Shown piece by piece: positions 51,196-59,141 of a stretch of DNA of 64,000 bases. This stretch comes from NP936 sp002726085 (GTDB lineage Bacteria; Acidobacteriota; Vicinamibacteria; Vicinamibacterales; UBA8438), in contig DASCQF010000015.1 in NCBI GenBank assembly GCA_036012905.1, positions 7,424 through 71,423 on the forward strand, read 5' to 3'. The position numbers and the translations under genes were made by a program. Below the pieces are notes generated by a model. The model was not told where the DNA came from and ran no database searches. It saw only the letters and a program-made list of their open reading frames with translations. Positions within the stretch are counted from its first letter, which is position 1; the number at the start of each line of letters is the position of its first letter.

Positions 51196-51948
51196 TCACC
51201 AGGCCGTCCAGCCCCCGTCGACCGGCAGCGTCGCGCAGTTGACCATGCCGGCCTCGTCGCTCGCCAGATACACCACCGCATGTGCGATGTCCTCTGGTGT
51301 GGCGAGCTTGCCGCTCGGGATCTTGCCCAACACGAACGCTCGGAATTCCGGCTGTGCGAGCCGCGCCCGGGTGAGATTGGTCTCGACGAACGTCGGCGCG
51401 ACCGAGTTGACCGTGACACCGTGCTTGGCCCACTCGACACCCAGGGTGCGAACGAGATTGATGATCGCGCCCTTGCTGGCGCAGTAGACCGGCTGACCCG
51501 GAATGCCGATGAGCCCCGACTGGCTCGAGATGAACACCACGCGCCCAAATCCTCGCTCGATCATCTTCGGCGCCACCGCCTGCGCGCAGAAGAAGCCGCC
51601 ACGGACGTTCGTGTTGAAGTGGTCGTCCCAGTTCTCGACGTCGACCTCCAACCCCGGTGCCGGGCGGTTGATTCCGGCGTTGTTGACGAGGATGTCGACG
51701 TGACCGAGCTCCGCCTCGACGGCCGCCACACCCTCGGTGATCTGCGCCAGATCGCGCACGTCGATGGTGAGCGACAGCGGCGCCGCACCCTGTGCGGCAC
51801 ACAGCTCGGCGGTCTCGTCGAGTGCCAGGTCGCGCCGGTTCGAGAGGGCGACCCGCGCACCGGCCGTGGTCAATGCAACGGCGATCGCTTGTCCCAATCC
51901 GGTCGCCGCGCCGGTCACCAACGCCGTCTTGCCCGTCAGGTCAAACAT
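51196..51948 (-). CDS. SDR-family NAD(P)-dependent oxidoreductase
   Basis: 250 residues, a classical short-chain dehydrogenase: TGAATGLGQAIA (cofactor loop), D-in-TIDVRDL, NNAGIN, the catalytic Ser in FISSQSGLIG and Y-x-x-x-K in VYCASKGAI, plus a C-terminal PVDGGWTAW. The Arg after the second strand (SNRRDL) suggests a preference for NADP, though this is not decisive. Its ATG (51948) overlaps the end of the histidinol-dehydrogenase-like gene by 8 bp, so the two are translated together and probably act on one alcohol or sugar-acid pathway. Confidence 0.93.
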   Translation of the reverse strand: MFDLTGKTALVTGAATGLGQAIAVALTTAGARVALSNRRDLALDETAELCAAQGAAPLSLTIDVRDLAQITEGVAAVEAELGHVDILVNNAGINRPAPGLEVDVENWDDHFNTNVRGGFFCAQAVAPKMIERGFGRVVFISSQSGLIGIPGQPVYCASKGAIINLVRTLGVEWAKHGVTVNSVAPTFVETNLTRARLAQPEFRAFVLGKIPSGKLATPEDIAHAVVYLASDEAGMVNCATLPVDGGWTAW

Positions 51949-53221
51949 CGCCGTCTGTCCCGTACCGCCGGACCCGCTCGTCTGCGGTGATGGCGTGCGC
52001 CAGCATCCGCTCCATCTCGCACTGCCTCGCCGTCACCTGACCGACCTCTACGCTCGCCGCCCGGGTCATTTGCTGGTAGGTGACCGTCTTCAGGAATTTC
52101 CCCACCCAGACCCCGCCCGTGTAGCGTGCCGACCGGCTGGTGGGCAGGATGTGATTGGTCCCGATCGCTTTGTCGCCGTAGGCGACCGTTGTCTCCTCGC
52201 CGATGAAGAGCGACCCGTAGTTGCGCAGCCGCGCATGATAGTAGTCGACGTCCTCGACGTGGATCTCGAGATGCTCGGGCGCCCAGTCGTCACTCAGCGC
52301 GATCGCCTCATCCCGGTTGTCGGCCACGACCACGCGGCCGTTGTCACGCCACGAGACGCCGGCGATGTCTTTGGTCGGCAGCACCTCGAGCTGGCGCTCC
52401 AGCTCGGCGAGCGCCTGGCGCGCGAACGACTCGCTGAGACAGACCAGGATCTGGCCGCTGTTGGGGTCGTGCTCGGCCTGGCCGAGCAGGTCGCAGGCAA
52501 CCAGGGCCGGGTCGGCGCTGTCGTCGGCGATGATCGCGATCTCGGTCGGGCCAGCGAGCAGGTCGAGCCCACACTGGCCGAAGAGCTGGCGCTTCGCCTC
52601 GGCGACGAACCGGTTGCCGGCGCCGCACAGCATGTCGGCCGGCGGAACCACATCCATACCGTAGGCCATCAGCGCGAACGCCTGTACACCGCCGAGCACG
52701 AAGATCCGGTCGGCACCCGCTTGCTTCATCGCGTTGACCGTGGCCGGAAAGTACCCCTCTCCCTTGACCGGTGGTGTGCAGGCGATGACGGTGTCGACCC
52801 CGGCGACTTTGGCCGGGATGATGCTCATCTGCGCTGAGCCGAACATCGGATAACGGCCGCCGGGCACATAGCTGCCGACACAGCCGACCGGGATGTGTTT
52901 GTGCCCGAGCACGACACCGGGTCGAATCTCGGTCTCGAGCGGCAGCAGCGTGGCAAGCTGCGCCTCGGCAAACGCCCGGACGTTGCCCTGGCAGAACGCC
53001 GTGTCGGCGACCACCTGGTCGCCGCACTTGCCGATCGCCTCGTCGATCTGGCCGGGACTGAGCTCGAAGTCGGGCGGGTCCCAATCGTCGAACTTGCGGC
53101 TATACGCACGCACCGCATCGAGCCCCCGGGTCCGGAGGTCCCGCAGTAGCTCCGCCACATAGCGGGAAGTCTCCTCGTCCTCCTCGAACAGTCGGTGGCC
53201 GCCGGACTTGATTGTTTGCAT
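51941..53221 (-). CDS. Histidinol dehydrogenase-family enzyme, probably not histidine biosynthesis
   Basis: About 426 residues of the HisD family: PVGCVGSYVPGGRYP, ADRIFVLGGVQAFALMAYG, LCGAGNRFVAEAKRQLFG, DLLAGPTEIAIIAD, PDPNSG region, APEHLEIHVED, TNHILPTSRSARYTGGVWVGKFLKTVTYQ. No other his gene is near, and the partner is an SDR. The YTGGVWVGKFLK tail fits HisD paralogues that oxidise other polyol-type substrates, such as the sulfopropanediol dehydrogenase group, better than biosynthetic HisD. It is a Zn and NAD enzyme in the cytosol. The ATG at 53221 has AGGGA upstream. Confidence 0.85.
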   Translation of the reverse strand: MQTIKSGGHRLFEEDEETSRYVAELLRDLRTRGLDAVRAYSRKFDDWDPPDFELSPGQIDEAIGKCGDQVVADTAFCQGNVRAFAEAQLATLLPLETEIRPGVVLGHKHIPVGCVGSYVPGGRYPMFGSAQMSIIPAKVAGVDTVIACTPPVKGEGYFPATVNAMKQAGADRIFVLGGVQAFALMAYGMDVVPPADMLCGAGNRFVAEAKRQLFGQCGLDLLAGPTEIAIIADDSADPALVACDLLGQAEHDPNSGQILVCLSESFARQALAELERQLEVLPTKDIAGVSWRDNGRVVVADNRDEAIALSDDWAPEHLEIHVEDVDYYHARLRNYGSLFIGEETTVAYGDKAIGTNHILPTSRSARYTGGVWVGKFLKTVTYQQMTRAASVEVGQVTARQCEMERMLAHAITADERVRRYGTDGDV

Positions 53222-53272
53222 GATTCCCTGCTCGCCCAAAAAGCTCGCCTCGCGCGCCAAGCTCTGCTCTCT

Positions 53273-53455
53273 TGGCTATGGGCTCTAGGCTTTGGGCTTT
53301 GGGCGCTCTTCGGCTCGCTGTCGGGCCCAACGGCCTGCCGTTATTCGTTTCAGTCAGCACCACGCTTCGGGGATTGAGTCGCAATCCGGCACCGCCGTAG
53401 CAAGAAACGCCAGTCCCCAGAGCGCCTAAAGCCTATAGCCCATAGCCTAGAGCCG
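53273..53455. repeat. Inverted pair of heptad repeats in the HisD-like/symporter gap
   Basis: Five GGGCTNT-type heptads at 53273-53307 and five AGAGCCT/ATAGCCC-type heptads at 53421-53455; the second is the near reverse complement of the first (35-nt arms, 113-bp loop). They occupy the 261-bp gap between the HisD-like gene and the symporter, which are both on the minus strand. Confidence 0.8.
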
Positions 53456-53482
53456 CAGCAGGCAAGGCCGTTCGACGCCTGC

Positions 53483-54970
53483 TCACAGCTCCATCACCGC
53501 CTCGATGTCGGGGTCGAGCGTGGGCGGCGGGGACGCCAGTGAGATCCCGAAGAACAGCGTCATCGACAGCAGCAGGGCCACGAATCCGCCGTTGATGCCA
53601 TAGGGGATCGCCAGACCGAAGACCTCGATGCCGAAGTTGACTACCAAGCTGGTGACAATGGCGACATTGGCAGCGCTAGCGGTAGCCCGCTTCCAGTTGA
53701 AACCGATGACGACCGTCGGGACGAGCGCGGCCGCAAATGTGCCCCACCCGAACGCGCCGAGCAATGCCACCAGGTCTTGCCGCGAGTAGAGCACGAAAAT
53801 GGCCGACCCGACCGCGAGCGCCACCGTCGCCACTCGTGCCCAGAAGAGCTCGTTCGAGAGCGACCGACCGTAAAGCGCCTTTGGGATGTCGTGCACGACG
53901 GCGGCGGCCCCGAGGTTCAGGAAGCTGTCGGCCGTCGACATGATCGCGGCAAAGAGCCCGGCGAACACGACACCGGCCAGCATCGGACCGGCGTGGAACT
54001 GCAGGAACTGTGGCGCCGCCTCGTCCGGATTGGCAAGCTCGGGGTGCCCCCCCTGGATGACGAGCGCCCGCATCGCCAGTCCGATGCTCAGCCACAGCAG
54101 CGAGCACAGCGCATAGCCGCCAGCGCTCACCGGCAGTGTGCGCCGGGCGTCCTCGACCCGCCGATTCATCATCAACTTGGTGATGACATGCGGCTGGCCG
54201 GCGGCACCGAGCACGAACACCACGAACCAGGACAGCGAGCCCATCATCCCCAGCGTGCCCCAGGGAGAGATCGACTCTGGGTCGTCGGCGACGAGTGTCG
54301 TCACGATGCCGGTCAACCCGCCATCGACGGCGCTCAGTGCCGCAAAGAAGACGAACACGGCAGCGACGATCATGATGGCACCCTGCACCAGGTCGGTATA
54401 GACCGACGCCAGGATGCCGCCGGTCACACAGTAGAACACCAGCACGGCGCAGCCGATGACCATGCAGGTGAGAATCGACACCTCTGGAATGAACGAGACG
54501 TTGTTGAGAACGTCACGCAACACCGTCGCCATCGCGAGGATCTGCGTGCCCAGATACCCGACCACCCCAAGGAGAATGGCGACAGCCGTCAGCAGCCTGG
54601 CCCGCTCGCTCCGATAGCGCGCCGCCACCGCGTCCGGCAGCGAGATGGTGTCGCGGAGCTCGGCCAGCATGCGCAGCCGCGTGCCCAACAGATAGAACAC
54701 GCAGCAGTAGCCGAGCGGGGCGATGACGGTCATCCAGGCCGAGCTGAGTCCCATCCGGTAGACCAGCCCGGGCCCGCCCACAAAGCCGAAACCGCTCATG
54801 GTGCTCGAGAAGACCGCGAGCCCGACGACGAGGATGCCGAGGTCGCGTCCCGCCATGAAGAAATCGCGCGTCGAGGTGGTCCGGCGCAGCGCCCAGATAC
54901 CCACCCCGACGCACATCGCCAGATAGGTAAGCACGAAGGCAAGGACGACCAGTGAGCGGGAATCGTCCAT
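53483..54970 (-). CDS. Sodium:solute symporter (SSS family)
   Basis: 495 residues with about 13 membrane helices. SSS signatures: FFMAGRDLGILVVGLAVFSSTMSGFGFVGGPG (Na+ site region), TRLRMLAELRDTISLPDAVAARY, GVVGYLGTQILAMATVL, ASVYTDLVQGAIMI, GQPHVITKLMMNRRVEDARR and FAAIMSTADSFLNLGAAAVVHDI. It imports a small organic solute with sodium; acetate, proline, sugar acids and similar solutes are transported by relatives, and the substrate here is not predictable. The ATG overlaps the stop of the preceding small membrane protein by one base (TGATG), so the two are coupled. Confidence 0.93.
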   Translation of the reverse strand: MDDSRSLVVLAFVLTYLAMCVGVGIWALRRTTSTRDFFMAGRDLGILVVGLAVFSSTMSGFGFVGGPGLVYRMGLSSAWMTVIAPLGYCCVFYLLGTRLRMLAELRDTISLPDAVAARYRSERARLLTAVAILLGVVGYLGTQILAMATVLRDVLNNVSFIPEVSILTCMVIGCAVLVFYCVTGGILASVYTDLVQGAIMIVAAVFVFFAALSAVDGGLTGIVTTLVADDPESISPWGTLGMMGSLSWFVVFVLGAAGQPHVITKLMMNRRVEDARRTLPVSAGGYALCSLLWLSIGLAMRALVIQGGHPELANPDEAAPQFLQFHAGPMLAGVVFAGLFAAIMSTADSFLNLGAAAVVHDIPKALYGRSLSNELFWARVATVALAVGSAIFVLYSRQDLVALLGAFGWGTFAAALVPTVVIGFNWKRATASAANVAIVTSLVVNFGIEVFGLAIPYGINGGFVALLLSMTLFFGISLASPPPTLDPDIEAVMEL

Positions 54971-55554
54971 CAGCGGTCAGCCGCCTCGTGACGCCGGCGG
55001 GCCGCCACAATCTCCCGGAACCGCGTCATGTCCACCGGGGTCACGAACGCGCGGCTGAACAGCAGCACGTAGAGCGCCACGACGATGAATTGGGCCGGCC
55101 AAAACGCATAGAGGAACCAGGCGGTCGGAACGGGCAGCGAGAAAATCAACGGAGGCATGCCGTCTCCCGCGTACCCGCGATAGCTGACCGCTATCACCAC
55201 GAAGATTGCGGCGAGGACGATGCCACACAGCACCAGCGGCGTGCGGATCAGCGCGAGGCGCCTCACCGGGAGCGCCAGGCAACCGAAGATGAGCGCGAGC
55301 TGCAGCAGCCCGAAGCTCAAACCGAGCCACCAAACAGGACCGCGCCGTTCGCTACCCGGACCGGCATGGTCCATCGACGGGAACTGGTCGTGCGTCGTAC
55401 CGTGGCCGGTGGTCACTCGCTCTACGCCGCCGTTTGGCAGCGGTATGTCCTCGAACGGCAGCTCCTCGATGACATAGGTCAATGCAAAAGTGACGCACAG
55501 AGCCAGGAGCAGCCCGAACAGGATCAACGGAAGACGATCGGGTCGATCAGGCAT
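54970..55554 (-). CDS. Membrane protein upstream of the symporter
   Basis: 194 residues: an N-terminal helix (LILFGLLLALCVTFALTYVIEEL), a ~50-residue outside loop rich in Gly/His (VTTGHGTTHDQFPSMDHAG), then four helices (LGLSFGLLQLALIFGCLAL, TPLVLCGIVLAAIFVVIAVSYRGY, a short PVPTAWFLYAFWPAQFIVVALYVLLF). The position and coupling (TGATG overlap) suggest a helper subunit of the sodium symporter, like the small partners of some SSS transporters, but no family is recognised. The ATG at 55554 is 14 bp from a palindromic operator-like site. Confidence 0.7.
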   Translation of the reverse strand: MPDRPDRLPLILFGLLLALCVTFALTYVIEELPFEDIPLPNGGVERVTTGHGTTHDQFPSMDHAGPGSERRGPVWWLGLSFGLLQLALIFGCLALPVRRLALIRTPLVLCGIVLAAIFVVIAVSYRGYAGDGMPPLIFSLPVPTAWFLYAFWPAQFIVVALYVLLFSRAFVTPVDMTRFREIVAARRRHEAADR

Positions 55555-55567
55555 GTAAGTTCGGCTA

Positions 55568-55586
55568 GTGTAACGTGTGGTTACAC
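55568..55586. promoter_or_regulatory. Palindromic operator candidate between divergent genes
   Basis: GTGTAAC, 5 nt, GTTACAC: a perfect 7-bp inverted repeat (19 bp) in the 64-bp gap between the symporter operon (minus) and the PQQ-propeller gene (plus). TAGAAT at 55595-55600 could be a plus-strand -10. The size and symmetry fit a dimeric repressor such as a GntR- or TetR-type protein, which is not encoded nearby. Confidence 0.5.
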
Positions 55587-55618
55587 CGGAGGGGTAGAAT
55601 CGGAACGGGGAGGCGTGC

Positions 55619-56857
55619 ATGAAGAGTGGATGTGTGGCATGGGTGACCGCGGCGGTCCTCATCATTTCGGCTGGGGACGCTGCGGCGCAGGGGGGACCGC
55701 TCGACTACCCGCAGTGGCGGGGCGCGAATCGCGACGGCGCGGCGGCGGCGTTCACCGAGCCGGCCGCCTGGCCGACCCGGCTGACTCGGCAGTGGCAGGT
55801 GGAGACAGGTCGTGGTTATGCCACACCGATTCTGGTCGGCAACCGGGTCTACACCTTTGGTCGGCTGGACACCGACGAGGTTGTGATGGCGCTCGACGCC
55901 ACGAGCGGAGCGGTCGTCTGGCGCACCGGCTACACGGGCACCTATCGCAACAACGCGGGGACCCAGCGTCACGGCCCCGGCCCGAAGTCGACACCGCTGT
56001 TCTTCGACGGCAAGCTCTTTACGCTCGGCATCAACGGGGTCGTCTCGGCGTTCGACGCCGCCGACGGTGAGTTGTTGTGGCAAAAACCGGCACAGGCTGT
56101 CGAGCCGCTGTATGCCACCGCGCTCTCACCGGTCGCCGACAATGGTCATGTTATCTTCCACGTGGGCGGACACGACGCTGGCGCACTGACGGCATTCGAC
56201 GCCGACAGCGGCAGTGTGGTCTGGAGCTGGGAGGGCGACGGACCGGGGTACGCCTCGCCGATGGTCGCCGTCATCGATGGCGTGCGACAGATCGTCTCGG
56301 TGACCCAAGCGCACATCGTGGGGGTCGCAGCCGACGACGGCGAGTTGCTCTGGGAGCGACCGTTTGTCTCCCGATCCACGAACAACTCGATCACACCGAT
56401 TATCGATGGCGAGGACGTAATCGTCACCGGTCACGACCTGGGAGTCGCCAGATTCAGGCCCACACGCCTGGGGGGACGGTGGACAACCGAGACTGTCTGG
56501 GAGACCGACGAGGTCTCGATGTTCATGAGCAACCCGGTGCTCGTCGACGGCACGCTCTTCGGGATGTCGCACCTGAGCGCCGGGCAGTTCTTCGCGCTCG
56601 ATGCCGGCAGCGGCGAGACGCTCTGGCGGACCGAGGGCCGCGAAGCGACCAACTCGGCCGTGGTCATGGCTGGCGACCTGCTGTTTCTGCTGAACAACGA
56701 TGGCGACCTGATCGTCGCCCGGTCGAACCGCACCGGCTTCACCCAGGTGACCCGTTACGAGGTGTCGGACAGCACCACCTGGGCCCAACCGACCATCTCG
56801 GGGAACCGCCTGTTCATCAAGGACGAATCGAACGTCACGCTCTGGACGGTGGACTGA
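55619..56857 (+). CDS. Secreted PQQ-like beta-propeller protein
   Basis: 412 residues: signal peptide (AWVTAAVLIISAGDAAAQG), then the common opening PLDYPQWRGANRDG and repeated 'ALDA-x-x-G-x-x-V-W' blades (VMALDATSGAVVWRT, VSAFDAADGELLWQK, LTAFDADSGSVVWSW, VGVAADDGELLWER, FFALDAGSGETLWRT). This is the pyrrolo-quinoline-quinone-like repeat family. Most members, like BamB, do not bind PQQ, and the dehydrogenase active-site residues are not evident. Role unknown; possibly sensing or scaffold. GGGGAGG lies 5 nt upstream of the ATG. Confidence 0.85.
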   Translation: MKSGCVAWVTAAVLIISAGDAAAQGGPLDYPQWRGANRDGAAAAFTEPAAWPTRLTRQWQVETGRGYATPILVGNRVYTFGRLDTDEVVMALDATSGAVVWRTGYTGTYRNNAGTQRHGPGPKSTPLFFDGKLFTLGINGVVSAFDAADGELLWQKPAQAVEPLYATALSPVADNGHVIFHVGGHDAGALTAFDADSGSVVWSWEGDGPGYASPMVAVIDGVRQIVSVTQAHIVGVAADDGELLWERPFVSRSTNNSITPIIDGEDVIVTGHDLGVARFRPTRLGGRWTTETVWETDEVSMFMSNPVLVDGTLFGMSHLSAGQFFALDAGSGETLWRTEGREATNSAVVMAGDLLFLLNNDGDLIVARSNRTGFTQVTRYEVSDSTTWAQPTISGNRLFIKDESNVTLWTVD

Positions 56858-56879
56858 CGCGCTGAGGCGGAAAGGAAAT

Positions 56880-56907
56880 CAGGAGGCAGGAGGCAGGAGG
56901 CAGAAGA
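56880..56907. repeat. Four CAGGAGG heptads before the next secreted cytochrome gene
   Basis: Units CAGGAGG (x3) and CAGAAGA, 22 bp after the propeller stop and 43 bp before the next ATG. A hairpin (CTCGGC/GCCGAG, about 56918-56939) follows, so the gap may form a structured leader for the downstream gene. Confidence 0.75.
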
Positions 56908-56949
56908 TCATAGGAGCGGCTCGGCTTCGCCTCGCCGAGTCTTAACACC

Positions 56950-58266
56950 ATGGGGATGCAATCAGACCGACGTGCCGAGCGAGTGCTCTGTGTTGCGACC
57001 GGCCTGCTCGTTGTGGCCGGGATGACGACACTGAGCGGGCAGCGGGGCGGGGCGTTCCGAGAATCGCGCGATCATCCGGCCATTCGCTACTCGGACGGCC
57101 CGACGAGCGACGCGGTGACCGCGCTCGACCGGGCGGTCCAGGCGGGCCAGACCACGCTTGCCTTCGAGCCGACCACCGGCTATCTGCACGCCGTGCTCGA
57201 CGCCCTCGACGTGCCGGTCGAGTCGCAGGTGACCGTCTTCTCCGGCACCAGCCTTCAAGCCAGCCGGATCAGCGCAGAGAACCCACGAGCGCTCTTCTTC
57301 AACGACACGGTGGCTGTCGCCTGGGTACGCGGCGGCAACCTGCTCGAGATCGCGTCGCTCGACCCGACCCAGGGGGTGCTGTTCTACTCGATCGATCAGG
57401 AGCCGACCGACCGGCCCGCGATCACGCGCAACGACCGCTGTCTGGCGTGTCACCTGTCCTGGGACACGCTCGGCATCCCGGGGCTGATGACGATCAACAC
57501 GCTGCCAATGCCGGACGACCCGAACGCCTATGCGGTCGGCTGGACCACCGACCATCGGACGCCCCTGTCGGAGCGCTGGGGTAGCTGGTATGTGACCGGC
57601 GCCCCACCGACGGTGCGACATCTCGGGAACACGACCGAACCGATCGAGTATGTCCCGGGCGTGCTCCCCGACCCCGCGCCGGTGCTCGACACCCTCGAGG
57701 GGCTATTCGATCTGACCGGCTACGCCACCCCCTACAGCGACATCGTGGCGATGCTCGTATTGGAGCACCGCAACCACATGACGAACCTGCTGATTCGCAT
57801 CGGGTGGGAGGCGCGAGTCCTGGAACACCAGGCGGCGCGGCCCAGCCGGCCGGCCTCGGGTCAACAGGAGATCTCGCTGGAGGACACGGCGGTGGAGCTT
57901 GTCGACTATCTCCTGTTCGTCGACGAGGCGCCGCTCCCGTCAGGCATCCGCGGCACGTCCGGCTTCGCCGAGTGGTACTCGGCTCTGGGCCCATTCGACG
58001 GACGGGACCGCTCGTTGCACCACCTCGACCTCGACGGCCGGCTGCTGCGCTACCCTTGCAGCCCGCTGATCTACACCGAAACGTTCGACGCCCTGCCCGA
58101 CGCCGCAAAGGATGCGGTGTATCACCGCCTGTGGGAGGTACTGTCGGGAACCGCCACCGAAGACCGCTACACTCGTCTCGATCCCGACGATCGCCGCGCG
58201 ATCGTCGACATCCTGCGCGACACCAAGCCAGACTTGCCGGAGTACTTCCAAGATACGGTGGGCTGA
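56950..58266 (+). CDS. Secreted single-haem protein, hypothetical
   Basis: 438 residues: signal-like helix (VLCVATGLLVVAGMTTLSG), and one haem-c motif C164-x-x-C167-H168 (RCLACHLSWDTLGIPG). Around it: DHPAIRYSDGPTSDAVTALDRAV, TTGYLHAVLDALDVPVESQVTVFS, NPRALFFNDTVAVAWVRGG, GQPEY-type C-terminus with PYSDIVAMLVLEHRNHMTNLLIR and the terminal half rich in charged helices. I recognise the pattern from Acidobacteriota and Planctomycetes-type genomes, but not a function; it may carry electrons in a periplasmic oxidation. ATG 56950 is chosen for lack of a better RBS-supported start. Confidence 0.7.
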   Translation: MGMQSDRRAERVLCVATGLLVVAGMTTLSGQRGGAFRESRDHPAIRYSDGPTSDAVTALDRAVQAGQTTLAFEPTTGYLHAVLDALDVPVESQVTVFSGTSLQASRISAENPRALFFNDTVAVAWVRGGNLLEIASLDPTQGVLFYSIDQEPTDRPAITRNDRCLACHLSWDTLGIPGLMTINTLPMPDDPNAYAVGWTTDHRTPLSERWGSWYVTGAPPTVRHLGNTTEPIEYVPGVLPDPAPVLDTLEGLFDLTGYATPYSDIVAMLVLEHRNHMTNLLIRIGWEARVLEHQAARPSRPASGQQEISLEDTAVELVDYLLFVDEAPLPSGIRGTSGFAEWYSALGPFDGRDRSLHHLDLDGRLLRYPCSPLIYTETFDALPDAAKDAVYHRLWEVLSGTATEDRYTRLDPDDRRAIVDILRDTKPDLPEYFQDTVG

Positions 58267-58370
58267 CATACCGATTCCAGCCGCTCGGCAGTGCGAAGAC
58301 TCGTTCGGGAACGAGCCGACTGCCGAAGCCCCCGAACAGCGCCGCGAGACGACCCAGAGACTCGACAGTG

Positions 58371-58390
58371 CCACCAAATTAATATGGTGG
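58371..58390. promoter_or_regulatory. Inverted repeat and -10 in front of the toxin-antitoxin genes
   Basis: CCACCA, 8 A/T-rich bases, TGGTGG, followed at once by CATAAT (58391-58396), a near-perfect -10. The antitoxin ATG is 7 bases after this -10, so the transcript may be leaderless. The palindrome is a likely binding site for the antitoxin itself. Confidence 0.55.
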
Positions 58391-58402
58391 CATAATGGTG
58401 TC

Positions 58403-58633
58403 ATGCCTGGAATTCATGTTCGGGATCTGCCCAAAGAGACCGTGGCGGCGCTGAAGCGGAGAGCCGAGGCGCATCACCGGTCCGTCCAGGGTGAAATCCG
58501 CGCGATTCTCGCCGAGGCGGCACGAGCATCTCCGCCGGACGAAGGCTACGCACCGATTCTGCTCACCCATGTCGAAGTGGGGAACGAGCGGACGTGGTCA
58601 CGCGAGGACATCTATGGCGATGACGGCCGGTGA
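58403..58633 (+). CDS. FitA-type ribbon-helix-helix antitoxin
   Basis: 76 residues. Residues 1-40 are an RHH DNA-binding domain of the FitA/Arc type (IHVRDLPKETVAALKRRAEAHHRSVQGEIRAILAEA). The C-terminal half (~41-76, THVEVGNERTWSREDIYGDDG) is the part that typically wraps the toxin active site. It should repress its own operon and neutralise the PIN toxin. Start ATG 58403: homology begins here and an inverted repeat lies directly upstream. It overlaps the toxin by 20 bp. High AT around the promoter contrasts with the rest of the window and may mark horizontal transfer. Confidence 0.88.
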   Translation: MPGIHVRDLPKETVAALKRRAEAHHRSVQGEIRAILAEAARASPPDEGYAPILLTHVEVGNERTWSREDIYGDDGR

Positions 58634-59084
58634 TCGGCTGTTCTGTGACACCAACGTCCTGCTGAGCGCTGTCGATGCAAGACGCGCGCTCCACGGACAC
58701 GCGCTCCAGGTCCTGAACGTGCTGCCCAACCAGGGTGTCGAGCTGTGCGTCAGCGGTCAGATCATCCGTGAGTTCCTGGCGGTCTGCACCCGCCCGGTCG
58801 ACGTGAACGGACTCGGCCTGTCGATACGGTTGGCCGTTCGGAACGCCGAGGCGATTGTCGAACGCAGCACGATTCTCGAAGAAACCCGCCGTGTCACCGA
58901 GCGACTGCTGCGGATCGCGCAGACAGCGAAGTGCACAGGCAAGCAGCTACACGATGCGAACCTGGTCGCCACAATGCAGGAACACGGGCTGACCCGTCTG
59001 GTCACCGACAACCTGTCGGACTTCAGACGGTTCGGCGGGGTGGAGCTCGTGGATCTGGCGCACCTGCCGGCAAGCGGCATCTAG
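58614..59084 (+). CDS. PIN-domain toxin (VapC/FitB-type RNase)
   Basis: 156 residues, a complete PIN domain. The acidic catalytic set is visible: first Asp in FCDTNVLLSAVD, Glu in IIREFLAV, Asp in KQLHDANLVATM, and the last in LVTDNLSDFRRF. Such toxins are Mg-dependent RNases that cut tRNA or other RNA, and are kept inactive by the upstream FitA-type antitoxin. ATG 58614 is preferred (GAGGA 5 nt upstream); ATG 58620 is also possible. The reading frame overlaps the antitoxin end, as usual for these pairs. Confidence 0.88.
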   Translation: MAMTAGDRLFCDTNVLLSAVDARRALHGHALQVLNVLPNQGVELCVSGQIIREFLAVCTRPVDVNGLGLSIRLAVRNAEAIVERSTILEETRRVTERLLRIAQTAKCTGKQLHDANLVATMQEHGLTRLVTDNLSDFRRFGGVELVDLAHLPASGI

Positions 59085-59141
59085 AATCGGTGTCGGGTTC
59101 GAGGAGCTGAAGGCGCGAGTGTCGTTCCCTGAACGCGGCCC

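Noticed and set aside
51110..51802. Extension of the esterase frame to 614 residues
   Set aside because: The upstream part runs through the SDR gene in another frame and is low-complexity; the signal peptide starts at 51109.
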